The notes below the pieces were generated by a model that did no database searches, was not told the DNA's origin, and saw only the letters and a list, made by a program, of their open reading frames with translations. The position numbers and the translations under genes are program-made. Of a stretch of 64,000 nucleotides of DNA, positions 7,552 to 15,118 are shown one piece after another (the first letter of the stretch is position 1; every line of letters starts with the position of its first letter). The DNA lies in assembly GCA_900540735.1 (NCBI GenBank), contig UQHB01000005.1, positions 32,712 through 96,711 on the forward strand, written 5' to 3'. The stretch is from an uncultured Megasphaera sp. (GTDB lineage: Bacteria; Bacillota; Negativicutes; Veillonellales; Megasphaeraceae).

Positions 7552-8001
7552 TTACGCCTGGCCAATGACAGAAACTTTACTAACACCAGGTAAGCTTTCC
7601 AGATTTTTAATTAAATCACTAACAGGAACAATCATTCCTTTAGTTTCTATAGAAATACTGACATCAGCCATCCCTTGGAGGGGAATGCCTTGGTTGATAG
7701 TCAAAATACTACCTTTCGTAACGGCTACGGCATTTAAGACTTGTGACAGTTCGCCAGGCCGGTCAAAAATGAGCATCGTCAAGGTGACGATTTTCCCTTG
7801 GGTCACGTCAGAAAAGGGAAAGACGAAATCTTTGTACTTATAAAAGGCACTGCGGCTGAGATCCATCATGTGGACTGCTTCGTTAATGGTCTTGGCCTGG
7901 CGGTGCTTTAAAATTTCTTTGACTTTAATGGTCTTTTTAATGGCTTCCGGTAAAATATCTTCGCGCACTAAATAGAATGGGTAGTTCTGCTCCTCTTTCA
8001 C
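7552..8001 (-). CDS. HTH-ACT domain protein (PheB / UPF0735 family)
   Basis: 149-residue protein with an N-terminal helix-turn-helix-like segment (TINEAVHMMDLSRSAFYKYKDFVFPF) and a C-terminal ACT domain (LTMLIFDRPGELSQVLNAVAVTKGSILTINQ) that would bind an amino acid. This architecture matches the UPF0735/PheB family, often next to hom or pheA. The start is GTG at 8001 with GGAGG 7 nt upstream; it overlaps the epimerase stop as GTGA. Placement directly before hom-thrB suggests a role as local amino-acid sensor, but the family has no firmly established function and the enzyme-like name chorismate mutase sometimes given is not supported here. Confidence 0.85.
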   Translation of the reverse strand: MKEEQNYPFYLVREDILPEAIKKTIKVKEILKHRQAKTINEAVHMMDLSRSAFYKYKDFVFPFSDVTQGKIVTLTMLIFDRPGELSQVLNAVAVTKGSILTINQGIPLQGMADVSISIETKGMIVPVSDLIKNLESLPGVSKVSVIGQA

Positions 8002-8927
8002 TGCGATTCCTCCTCTTCAAAATAGGTGTACGTAGCTTGGAGGCCCGGGAGCAACTTCGTTTTCGGATGCCACGCAAGGCACTCTTTTGCTTTTCCATTA
8101 TGTAAGGCCGAGCGGAAAATATCGCCGCTCCGCGCGTCTTGATACGAAACGGAAACAGGTACGCGGGATAGATACAAGAGAATTTCTTTTAAAGCATTAA
8201 TGGTCGTTTCGATTTGCGTACTAATATTGTAAATGCCGGGCTGTACAGTCGTATCCATAGCAGCGAGGTTGGCCCCGACTACATCTTTGACGTAAATGAA
8301 ATCACGCGTCTGCTCGCCATCACCGAAAATGGTGAGGTTTTCACCGTGCGCCAAATCCCGTGAGAAGATGTAGACTACACCGCCTTCGCCGTGGCTCCCT
8401 TGCCGTTCGCCATAGACGTTAGAATAGCGCAAAATAGCGTAATTGAGGCCAAAGACATCGTGATAGAGCTGAATATATTTTTCAGCCACCACTTTCGTTA
8501 AGCCATAAAAGGACGTTGGCTGCAAGGGTTCGTCTTCTTTGATGGGTACGTGCGGATTGTCGCCATAGATTGCTGCAGACGACGAGAAAATAAATTTCTT
8601 AACACCATAGGTTCGGCATTGGTCTAAGATGGAAATGAGGCCCATGACATTTAAGTCCGCATCTTCTGCTGGGTGTTCCATCGAGTACGGCACAAGGGTC
8701 TGCGCCGCTTCATGAAAGACAATGTCAAACTTGCCTGCTTGAAAGATAGCGGCCATTTTAGCGCGGTCGCGAATGTCTTCTTCGTAGAAAATGGCTTTGT
8801 CGTTGAGATGTTCTTTACTGCCAGTACTTAAATTATCAATCACTGTGACCGTATGACCTGCATCGATGAGAGCATCGACTAAGTGCGAGCCAATAAAACC
8901 GGCACCACCAGTTACGAGTATATTCAA
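7998..8927 (-). CDS. NAD-dependent sugar-nucleotide epimerase/dehydratase (GalE-like)
   Basis: 309-residue extended short-chain dehydrogenase. The N-terminal GGAGFIGSHLVDAL binds NAD, SSSAAIYG supplies the catalytic Ser, and YGLTKVVAEKY supplies Tyr-x-x-x-Lys. RYSNVYGERQ and the C-terminal GDGEQTRDFIYVKDVV are typical of UDP-glucose/UDP-GlcNAc 4-epimerases. The length is shorter than classical GalE (about 330-340), closer to the bacterial 310-residue group. Start is TTG at 8927 with GGAG about 9 nt upstream. Its neighbour is a ChbG-like sugar deacetylase, so a cell-surface polysaccharide role is plausible. Exact substrate cannot be read. Confidence 0.88.
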   Translation of the reverse strand: MNILVTGGAGFIGSHLVDALIDAGHTVTVIDNLSTGSKEHLNDKAIFYEEDIRDRAKMAAIFQAGKFDIVFHEAAQTLVPYSMEHPAEDADLNVMGLISILDQCRTYGVKKFIFSSSAAIYGDNPHVPIKEDEPLQPTSFYGLTKVVAEKYIQLYHDVFGLNYAILRYSNVYGERQGSHGEGGVVYIFSRDLAHGENLTIFGDGEQTRDFIYVKDVVGANLAAMDTTVQPGIYNISTQIETTINALKEILLYLSRVPVSVSYQDARSGDIFRSALHNGKAKECLAWHPKTKLLPGLQATYTYFEEEESQ

Positions 8928-8948
8928 AAGTTGTCACTCCTATCGGCC

Positions 8949-9797
8949 TTATGGTAAATCACCAAAGGAAATGGGTTGAATGTCCCGTGCTGCCATAAGG
9001 TCTTTGATGGCTGGAGACAATAAGGCATGGAACTCATCTTGCCAGTGATAGCCCCACGAAAAGGTCTGGCTAAGGATGGCTGTACTCCGGCCAGGATGCA
9101 TCATGATTTCGTGGACACCAAAGGGCAAGCGTTTTAAAATATATGTCAAATTTTCTTCATTCATATTACCGCCGTCGACCATGCCCCAGAAGAAGTCTGT
9201 CGTCGTAAAGCCTAAGCGGCGCACGTCGTGCATGGCCCGTTCGCCTAAGAAAGTCAAGCTGTTGCGAGCCATGACACGGACCGGATTAGCATGGAGAGCC
9301 TTAAAGGTATAGGCTTCACGCGGTACGCGCAGGCGATGGATGCCGTATTTTTTCATGAGGGACTGGACGATGGGCCAGACTTGCGGAAGCATATGCAAAT
9401 GCTGGTGACTGTCGACATGTGTAATGTTCAGGCCGACAGCCATGATTTTTTCCATTTGCGCATCGAGCTCGCGGTGCACTTGCTGGTAATCAATATGGCC
9501 CATGACAGCGCGCTTCATAAATTCTGCATAGCTTTCCGGTACGAGGCCGTCTGGTTCGACCAAGGTCGGCACTTCCTTAGGCGAGAGAATCGTCGGCAAA
9601 GAACCGACGAGGCATAAGTGAATACCAATCCCCAGGCCCGGATGGTCTTTTGCTAAGGCTACGGCTTCGTCATAAGCCGGGCCTGTCGCGAGAAGGGACG
9701 TACTCGTGAGCACGCCCTGTTCGTAGGCTTCGATGACAGCATGGTTGACTTCTGTATGAATACCGAAATCATCGGCGTTAATAATCAGTCTGTTCAT
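8949..9797 (-). CDS. ChbG/HpnK family carbohydrate deacetylase (YdjC-like)
   Basis: 282-residue metal-dependent deacetylase fold. The N-terminal LIINADDFGIHTEVN gives the metal-binding Asp pair, HVDSHQHLHM the paired His, and EIMMHPG another His near the C-terminal third. Characterised relatives remove acetyl groups from chito-oligosaccharides (ChbG) or hopanoid N-acetylglucosamine (HpnK). The sequence carries no signal peptide, so it acts in the cytoplasm. ATG at 9797 lies 8 nt after rnhC. Being beside an epimerase suggests lipid- or glycan-precursor modification. Substrate is uncertain. Confidence 0.88.
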   Translation of the reverse strand: MNRLIINADDFGIHTEVNHAVIEAYEQGVLTSTSLLATGPAYDEAVALAKDHPGLGIGIHLCLVGSLPTILSPKEVPTLVEPDGLVPESYAEFMKRAVMGHIDYQQVHRELDAQMEKIMAVGLNITHVDSHQHLHMLPQVWPIVQSLMKKYGIHRLRVPREAYTFKALHANPVRVMARNSLTFLGERAMHDVRRLGFTTTDFFWGMVDGGNMNEENLTYILKRLPFGVHEIMMHPGRSTAILSQTFSWGYHWQDEFHALLSPAIKDLMAARDIQPISFGDLP

Positions 9798-9805
9798 AAT
9801 TCCTT

Positions 9806-10786
9806 CTATTTCCGTAAAAAATCAAAGTTCTTAAAATTCAGTTTCCCAACGAATTGCAGTTTTTCGTCGCCATATTGACGGCGGAAACGGCGGATCGTGT
9901 CGCTAATGCCAAGGTATGCTCCTTTCGGGAAAAACATACTGTACGCAGCGGACAAATCACGCATAGCTTCGACGAAACCTTGTCGCGCTAAGATGGACGC
10001 AGCTGCAACGGCTGTATCCCGTTCGCCCTTTGTAACTTGTACTATCGTGTGGGTTTGCACTTCTTTTTTTAAGCCGCGCAGGACATATTCTTCTTTTCCG
10101 AACTTATCGACTATTATACAGGGACATTCGTATTTTGACAATAGGCTGCGGATATTCGCGCTGTGCGTATCGCCGAGAAGATGATTGAGGTTTTGGTGAT
10201 TCCTCTTATACTCATTATACCGCGAATTGTACACTACGGGAAGAAGAATGTTTACAATGCATCGATTTCCAACGATTTTTTTTATGCCCCTGGCAATGAC
10301 GGCAATGTCCTTGTCCGTCAGTAACTTACTATCACAGACACCGAGGGCACGGAGCTGGTCTTCTTCGTCGGCTTTAATCAGACACGCTGCAGCGACAAGA
10401 GGGCCAAAGACATCGCCTTTGCCTGATTCGTCACAACCCATCCAAGCGGGAATGCCAGGCGGATGAAGCAGCGTACTCGTCGGTGTAAAGGATGCAGTCT
10501 TGGGCACAGGGCGCGTCTGCTTAATAGCAGTCGGTTGGGCTGTACTGCCTTGTCCCTGCCTTTTTGCTAAGGCCGTGAGCGTATCTTTAAAGGCTCCGGC
10601 TTTGCCTTGGACGACGATAGAAATGCCTTTCTTGCCGTGATAGACATTAATGCGTCCACTCTCACTGCCTTTGCTGCACGTCAGTTGATAGCCGTAGTTA
10701 ATGGCTTTTTCATCCGTACAGGAAATGGCTGCGCCCTGAAGGGATGCTTTTATGTGCTTAATCTGTTGCGCTAGTATAGGGTCCAT
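9806..10786 (-). CDS. rnhC: Ribonuclease HIII
   Basis: 326 residues; cleaves the RNA strand of RNA-DNA hybrids. The C-terminal RNase HII-like catalytic domain starts with WMGCDESGKGDVFGPLVAAA, where DEG of HII is replaced by DESGKGD as in HIII. SKLLTDKD and GERDTAVAAASILAR supply further acidic residues. The N-terminal roughly 90 residues form the TBP-like substrate-binding domain that separates HIII from HII. ATG at 10786 overlaps the preceding larC frame by 29 bp in another frame. Length is usual. Confidence 0.95.
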   Translation of the reverse strand: MDPILAQQIKHIKASLQGAAISCTDEKAINYGYQLTCSKGSESGRINVYHGKKGISIVVQGKAGAFKDTLTALAKRQGQGSTAQPTAIKQTRPVPKTASFTPTSTLLHPPGIPAWMGCDESGKGDVFGPLVAAACLIKADEEDQLRALGVCDSKLLTDKDIAVIARGIKKIVGNRCIVNILLPVVYNSRYNEYKRNHQNLNHLLGDTHSANIRSLLSKYECPCIIVDKFGKEEYVLRGLKKEVQTHTIVQVTKGERDTAVAAASILARQGFVEAMRDLSAAYSMFFPKGAYLGISDTIRRFRRQYGDEKLQFVGKLNFKNFDFLRK

Positions 10787-11222
10787 AAATTCGGTATGCC
10801 TCTTTCTTTGCTTTTCGCTGCCATTCTTTTAAAGGAATACCGCTCGCAGCAGCGGCGCGGCGGCAATCGTCATATTCGACAGAAATATTCGTAATGTCTC
10901 CGCCATAGGAGCAAATCTTGCAGTGAATCTCTTCGCCATCGACGGTGACCGTGCCCATGGTCCGTGCACAAGCTGTGCGCTGGACTGGGAAGTACCGGGC
11001 ACCAATGGATGTCGTTTCGTAGAAGATGAGGTCTAAAACAGCATCGACCATATCTTTGCGGCACAGGACGCAGAGCATAGCCGCCATACGGCATTTTTTC
11101 ATCATCATAGGCATGGCCCAAACATCATTCACACCGAGGGCTAAGAGTTTGGCAAAGACGTATTCCATATTTTGCGGATTCATGTCGTCAATGTTTGCTT
11201 CAATTTGCCAAAGTTTTTCCAT
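10758..11222 (-). CDS. LarC C-terminal domain protein (nickel insertion, LarC2-like)
   Basis: 154 residues that match only the C-terminal half of LarC, the CTP-dependent nickel-insertion enzyme of the nickel-pincer nucleotide cofactor pathway. IEANIDDMNPQNMEYV corresponds to the LarC2 TNIDDMNPE block, and FYETTSIGARYFPVQR to the later conserved segment. Full LarC is about 400 residues; in Lactobacillus the gene is split into LarC1 and LarC2. No LarC1 exists between this gene and larB, which ends 4 nt upstream. ATG at 11222 follows GAGGTAAGG. It may act with a LarC1 encoded elsewhere, or be an independent small homologue. Domain call is strong; activity is not. Confidence 0.8.
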   Translation of the reverse strand: MEKLWQIEANIDDMNPQNMEYVFAKLLALGVNDVWAMPMMMKKCRMAAMLCVLCRKDMVDAVLDLIFYETTSIGARYFPVQRTACARTMGTVTVDGEEIHCKICSYGGDITNISVEYDDCRRAAAASGIPLKEWQRKAKKEAYRIYGPYTSATD

Positions 11223-11226
11223 AGCC

Positions 11227-11982
11227 TTACCTCATTTCGTTAATCATGGCCGCTAAACGGCCAGCACCAAAACCGTTGTCAATATTGACGACAGACACGC
11301 CGGACGCACAGCTGTTGAGCATGGCTAAAAGAGCGGACAGGCCGTGGAAATTAGCACCGTAGCCAATACTCGTCGGTACGGCAATGACGGGCTTATCGAC
11401 GAGGCCGCCGACGACGCTCGCCAAGGCCCCTTCCATACCGGCCACGACGACATTGACGTTAGCCGCCTGTATTTGCCGCTGCCGCGCCATGAGCCGATGG
11501 AGACCGGCCACGCCGACATCATAAATGCGTTCTACCTTATTGCCAATGATTTCTGCTGTTAAGGCTGCTTCTTCGGCTACAGGAATGTCGCTCGTCCCGG
11601 CCGTAATGACGGCAATCGTCCGTTCACCGTTACGATTGGTCGTATCTTTGCGCTGATAGACCATGCGCGCTAAGTCATCGTACTGGACGGCTGGGAAGTC
11701 ATCTTTCAATCCTTCGTAGACAGCTTTGTCAGCACGCGTACCGATGACGTTATCATACTTCGCCAAGAGGATGCGCAAGATTTTGATAGATTGGGAAATG
11801 ATCTTCCCGGCACAGTAGACTACTTCCGGGAAACCGCACCGTTTTTGCCGCTGCAAGTCGAGATGGGCAAAGCCTAAGTCAATCGTATTGTCCCTATCGG
11901 CTGCTTCTTCAATAGCTTGTACAGCTTGATTCAGGTCGACAGTGCCCTGTTTATATTGTTCTAAAATGTCTTGAATATCCAT
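11227..11982 (-). CDS. larB: LarB, pyridinium-3,5-biscarboxylate mononucleotide synthase
   Basis: 251-residue AIR-carboxylase-like (PurE-related) protein. LarB carboxylates and hydrolyses nicotinic acid adenine dinucleotide to make the precursor of the nickel-pincer cofactor used by lactate racemase. Features include GFPEVVYCAGKI, TAGTSDIPVAEEA, VVAGMEGALASVVGGLV, and VPTSIGYGANFHGLSALLAMLNSCASGV. Length is typical. It begins exactly one base before the SpoU methyltransferase stop and is followed by the LarC C-terminal gene. LarA and LarE are not in this window. A lactate-racemising metabolism fits a lactate-fermenting Negativicute. Confidence 0.93.
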   Translation of the reverse strand: MDIQDILEQYKQGTVDLNQAVQAIEEAADRDNTIDLGFAHLDLQRQKRCGFPEVVYCAGKIISQSIKILRILLAKYDNVIGTRADKAVYEGLKDDFPAVQYDDLARMVYQRKDTTNRNGERTIAVITAGTSDIPVAEEAALTAEIIGNKVERIYDVGVAGLHRLMARQRQIQAANVNVVVAGMEGALASVVGGLVDKPVIAVPTSIGYGANFHGLSALLAMLNSCASGVSVVNIDNGFGAGRLAAMINEMR

Positions 11983-12792
11983 TTATTCTCTAAATCCTTT
12001 CATTTCCCACGCTTTATAAAGGACAATGCCTACAGCCATGGATAAATTGAGGGATTCTGTATTTTGCCGCATAGGAATGGTGAGAATATCATCGCAGCAC
12101 GACAAGAAGTCTTCACCGAGGCCGTTGCCTTCGTTACCAAAGGCCAAAATAACAGGCTGCGTGTAGTCCACATCGACATAGGAAACGGTACCACTGGCAG
12201 CCGTGCCATAGACAGCACGGTCTTCGTCGGCACAGAATTGGTCTAACTCTTCGTCCGTCACGTTCGCCACAATAGGCACTTTAAAAACGGCCCCCATAGC
12301 ACTGCGCAAAGTCTTGTCGTTATACACATCAACACTGCCTTCGCTGATGAGGACAGCTCCAACGTTGGCTGCAGCAGCAGTCCGGATGATAGTGCCCAAA
12401 TTGCCCGGGTCTTGAATATCCCGTACGTAGAGCACGACCTGATCCGGCGGCACGGCTGGGAGCGATTCCATGGTGTACGCAAAGAACGGCAAAATAGCCG
12501 CAATCCCTTGAGGCGACTTCGTATCTTTTAACTTATCGTACACACTGTCCGTTACGTCGTAGAAGGTCCACCCTAAGGCCGTGCCTTGTTCGTAAATAGG
12601 AGCAAACTCTTCATGGCTCTGGGCTTTGGCCGTGACGAAACAAATGGCATCGTGTACGCCGTTTGCCGCGGCATCACTGACAAGGCGCAAGCCTTCGATG
12701 AAGAGCCGTTGTTGTTCCATTCTATATTTTCGTTGTTTTAAAGAGCACGCCAGTTTGACCCACTGGTTGTCTCGTGATGTAATCGATTGCAT
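11983..12792 (-). CDS. SpoU-family RNA 2'-O-ribose methyltransferase
   Basis: 269-residue TrmH/SpoU-fold enzyme that methylates ribose 2'-OH of rRNA or tRNA using SAM. An N-terminal substrate-binding region (KLACSLKQRKYRMEQQRLFIEGLRLV) precedes the knotted catalytic domain with the three motifs: DIQDPGNLGTIIRTAAA, FGNEGNGLGEDFL, and IPMRQNTESLNLSMAVGIVLY. ATG at 12792 has GCAGGTG upstream. It is the first gene of the minus-strand run ending at nudC. The exact target nucleotide (RlmB, TsnR or YsgA type) cannot be decided. Confidence 0.92.
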   Translation of the reverse strand: MQSITSRDNQWVKLACSLKQRKYRMEQQRLFIEGLRLVSDAAANGVHDAICFVTAKAQSHEEFAPIYEQGTALGWTFYDVTDSVYDKLKDTKSPQGIAAILPFFAYTMESLPAVPPDQVVLYVRDIQDPGNLGTIIRTAAAANVGAVLISEGSVDVYNDKTLRSAMGAVFKVPIVANVTDEELDQFCADEDRAVYGTAASGTVSYVDVDYTQPVILAFGNEGNGLGEDFLSCCDDILTIPMRQNTESLNLSMAVGIVLYKAWEMKGFRE

Positions 12793-12836
12793 CGTTTCAC
12801 CTGCTTTATGTCCCCTCTAAGGTAGGCTAAACTTAA

Positions 12837-12872
12837 ATAAGTGCAATACCCGCCATTGGATATTGCACTTAT
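12837..12872 (-). terminator. Intrinsic terminator after coaD operon
   Basis: Perfect 12-bp arms (12837-12848 and 12861-12872) around a 12-nt loop; the minus-strand exit is TTTAAGTTT. It closes the rsmD-coaD-coiled-coil unit before the SpoU gene promoter region. Confidence 0.7.
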
Positions 12873-12890
12873 ACGAGCCCACTGGGACTA

Positions 12891-13370
12891 TTATTGTTGT
12901 TTCGTTTTGTCTGCTGTTTGCTGGCCGTTCGACTGGAGCAAGCTATCGCGGTTCTGTTTCACACTGGATAAGGTCTTTTCCAAGGTCGATTCCAAGTATT
13001 TCAGGACATCGCCAGCATAGGTAATAGAACCGTTTTTCAATTCTTCTGAAGACCGGTTCGCATCGGCAATAATTTGGCTGGCCCGTTCCTGGGACTGACG
13101 GACTAATTCGCTTTCTTCTGTGAGTTTGGCAATATAGTCTTTGGCCTGGGCAACCATGCTGTCTGCATGATGCTGGGCATCAGCAATAATTTTATCTTTT
13201 TCTGCCAAGACTTTTTTAGATTGTTCCAATTCAGTCGGCATGGATTCCTTCAAATCGTCAATAATCTGAAGGAGTTCTTCTTCTTCTACCATTTTTTTGT
13301 TGGTAAAGGGCACTTTTGATGCATTCAATACCAAACTTTCCAAATCTTCAAGTAATTTATCTGAATTCAT
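12891..13370 (-). CDS. Small coiled-coil protein (hypothetical, DivIVA/V-ATPase-H-like)
   Basis: 159-residue, highly charged protein that is predicted to be almost wholly helical. Residues about 45-130 form heptad-rich coiled coil (LEQSKKVLAEKDKIIADAQ ... ESELVRQSQERASQIIADAN). The repeated A/I-A-D-A motif resembles the stalk of F/V-ATPase subunits and DivIVA-type proteins, which explains the vacuolar ATPase subunit label such proteins receive. There is no signal peptide or membrane segment. It follows coaD by 12 nt in the rsmD-coaD operon, an association common in clostridia. Function is unknown. Confidence 0.75.
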   Translation of the reverse strand: MNSDKLLEDLESLVLNASKVPFTNKKMVEEEELLQIIDDLKESMPTELEQSKKVLAEKDKIIADAQHHADSMVAQAKDYIAKLTEESELVRQSQERASQIIADANRSSEELKNGSITYAGDVLKYLESTLEKTLSSVKQNRDSLLQSNGQQTADKTKQQ

Positions 13371-13382
13371 TGTGTTCCACCC

Positions 13383-13874
13383 CTATGCCTCGTATTTATC
13401 CTTAAACTTTTCCTTCAGCTTCTGTTCTACATATTCTGGCACCAACCCATCTAAGTTACCACCGAAACAAGCCAGTTCCCGAATGCCTGTAGAGCTGATG
13501 TACGAATACTTGTTATTCGTCATAATGAATACCGTTTCGAGAGACGGTTCGATTTGCTTCATGAGCAAGGCCCGCTGGAATTCGTATTCAAAATCGCTGA
13601 GTGCCCGGAGACCACGGATGATGACCGTCACGCCATGTTCTACAGCGTATTCATTTAAGAGGCCGTCAAAGCTGACAACTTCAATGTTGGGAATGTGCTT
13701 CGTCGTTTCGCGAATGAGATCAGCTCGTTCTTCCATCGTAAAGACGGGATTCTTCGATGGGTTGCCAAATACAGCGACAATCAGTTTGTCAACTAATTTA
13801 CTGCCTCGTTCAAATATATCAATGTGCCCCTTCGTGACAGGATCAAAGCTGCCAGGGCAGATGCCAATTCGCAC
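13383..13874 (-). CDS. coaD: Phosphopantetheine adenylyltransferase
   Basis: 163 residues, the normal size. It transfers AMP from ATP to 4'-phosphopantetheine to give dephospho-CoA. The nucleotidyltransferase motif GSFDPVTKGHIDIFERG (with the T/HxGH pair) is at the N-terminus, and NNKYSYISSTGIRELACFGG near residues 120-140 is the ISSTxxR block. Start is GTG at 13874, with AAGGAG 8 nt upstream. It lies 2 nt after rsmD, the classical rsmD-coaD pair. Confidence 0.97.
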   Translation of the reverse strand: MRIGICPGSFDPVTKGHIDIFERGSKLVDKLIVAVFGNPSKNPVFTMEERADLIRETTKHIPNIEVVSFDGLLNEYAVEHGVTVIIRGLRALSDFEYEFQRALLMKQIEPSLETVFIMTNNKYSYISSTGIRELACFGGNLDGLVPEYVEQKLKEKFKDKYEA

Positions 13875-13876
13875 AA

Positions 13877-14431
13877 TTAGACTCCTTCCTGATGCACGCG
13901 AATGAAGGTAATACGCGTATCTTTTCCATAGGATTTTTCTCTGATGACTTCATACAATGGACTGTCTGCTATTTCTTCATCTTTACTGCGTTCCATAAGG
14001 ATGAGCCCATTTGGCTCGAGCAATGCATATTGACATATGAAAGCGATTGTACTGTTCACCAAGTTCTTATTATACGGCGGGTCAGCAAAAATATATCGAA
14101 ACTGACGGCCTTTGAGATGTGCCAAGGCTTTGCGCACGTCCATGCGCAGGACTTCGTACCGCCCTGTAAATTGACACAACTCTGCGTTTTGTCGTATTAA
14201 CGGTGCTGTCCGATGGTCAATGAAGACCCCGTGTGCTGCACCACGGCTAAGCGCTTCCAGTCCTAAAGCACCGGTGCCGGCAAAAATATCTAACACAGAT
14301 GCCCCGTCTAAATCGTAGGCGGCTAAAATATTGAATAAACTTTCCCGCGTCCGATCCAGCGTCGGCCTTGTGAGCATGCCTTGAGGGGATTTTAAAATCC
14401 GGCCTCTGGCACTCCCAGATATAATTCTCAC
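13877..14431 (-). CDS. rsmD: 16S rRNA (guanine966-N2)-methyltransferase
   Basis: 184-residue SAM-dependent methyltransferase. RIISGSARGR opens the protein as in RsmD, TLDRTRESLFNIL and DIFAGTGALGLEALSRGA form the SAM site, and FADPPYNKN is the catalytic DPPY motif of N2-guanine methylases. The start is GTG at 14431, with GCAGGTG upstream. It heads the rsmD-coaD-coiled-coil operon. The 78-nt gap to plsY holds no gene. Confidence 0.95.
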   Translation of the reverse strand: MRIISGSARGRILKSPQGMLTRPTLDRTRESLFNILAAYDLDGASVLDIFAGTGALGLEALSRGAAHGVFIDHRTAPLIRQNAELCQFTGRYEVLRMDVRKALAHLKGRQFRYIFADPPYNKNLVNSTIAFICQYALLEPNGLILMERSKDEEIADSPLYEVIREKSYGKDTRITFIRVHQEGV

Positions 14432-14509
14432 CTTATCACCTGCTCGTACATAGTTAATTATACACGTTTTTTATGACTTATCAAATAGAAATCCTACATA
14501 TTAGAAAGT

Positions 14510-15118
14510 CTATTTTTTGATTCGTTCTACTTTCAGTTCTTTCCCTTGCAAGAGGCGGACAATGTTATCTTTATGACGCACGACAACGAGTATTGCCGCA
14601 CACAGGCCAAAGAGAACGACGGCCATCGCTTCACCAAAGAAGAACATCAAAATCGGCACGAGAATAGCACCGACAATAGAGCCTAAGGAAACAATCCGCG
14701 TAATGGCTACAATAATAGCCCAAACGATAAAGACGATGACCGTTTCTACAGGAGCTAAGAATAAAATAACGCCAAGTCCTGTGGCTACGCCTTTGCCGCC
14801 TTTAAATTTCAAAAAGACTGAGCACGAATGGCCAATAATCGCCAGTAAGCCGCCGGCAATCATAAAGTACACACTGTATTCCGGGAAGATAGTCCCAGCC
14901 ATTTGGCCCATGAAGACACCAAAGAGGCCTTTGCAAATATCCATTAGCAGCACAGCTGCACCGCCGACCGGGCCAAGAACACGGTACGCATTCGTTGCGC
15001 CCGTGTTATGGCTGCCGTACTGACGAATGTCCGTTTTATAAATGCCCTTGCCAATGACGAGGCCGCTCGGGAAGCCGCCCACGACATAGGCTGCGAATAA
15101 ATAGAGAATCGCCATCAT
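14510..15118 (-). CDS. plsY: Acyl-phosphate:glycerol-3-phosphate acyltransferase
   Basis: 202-residue inner-membrane enzyme that acylates glycerol-3-phosphate from acyl-phosphate, the first step of phospholipid synthesis. It has five or so hydrophobic helices and the three PlsY motifs: GGFPSGLVIGK, GSHNTGATNAYRVLG, and KFKGGKGVATGLGV. The ATG at 15118 overlaps the der stop by 4 bp, the conserved der-plsY pair. Length is usual. Confidence 0.96.
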   Translation of the reverse strand: MMAILYLFAAYVVGGFPSGLVIGKGIYKTDIRQYGSHNTGATNAYRVLGPVGGAAVLLMDICKGLFGVFMGQMAGTIFPEYSVYFMIAGGLLAIIGHSCSVFLKFKGGKGVATGLGVILFLAPVETVIVFIVWAIIVAITRIVSLGSIVGAILVPILMFFFGEAMAVVLFGLCAAILVVVRHKDNIVRLLQGKELKVERIKK

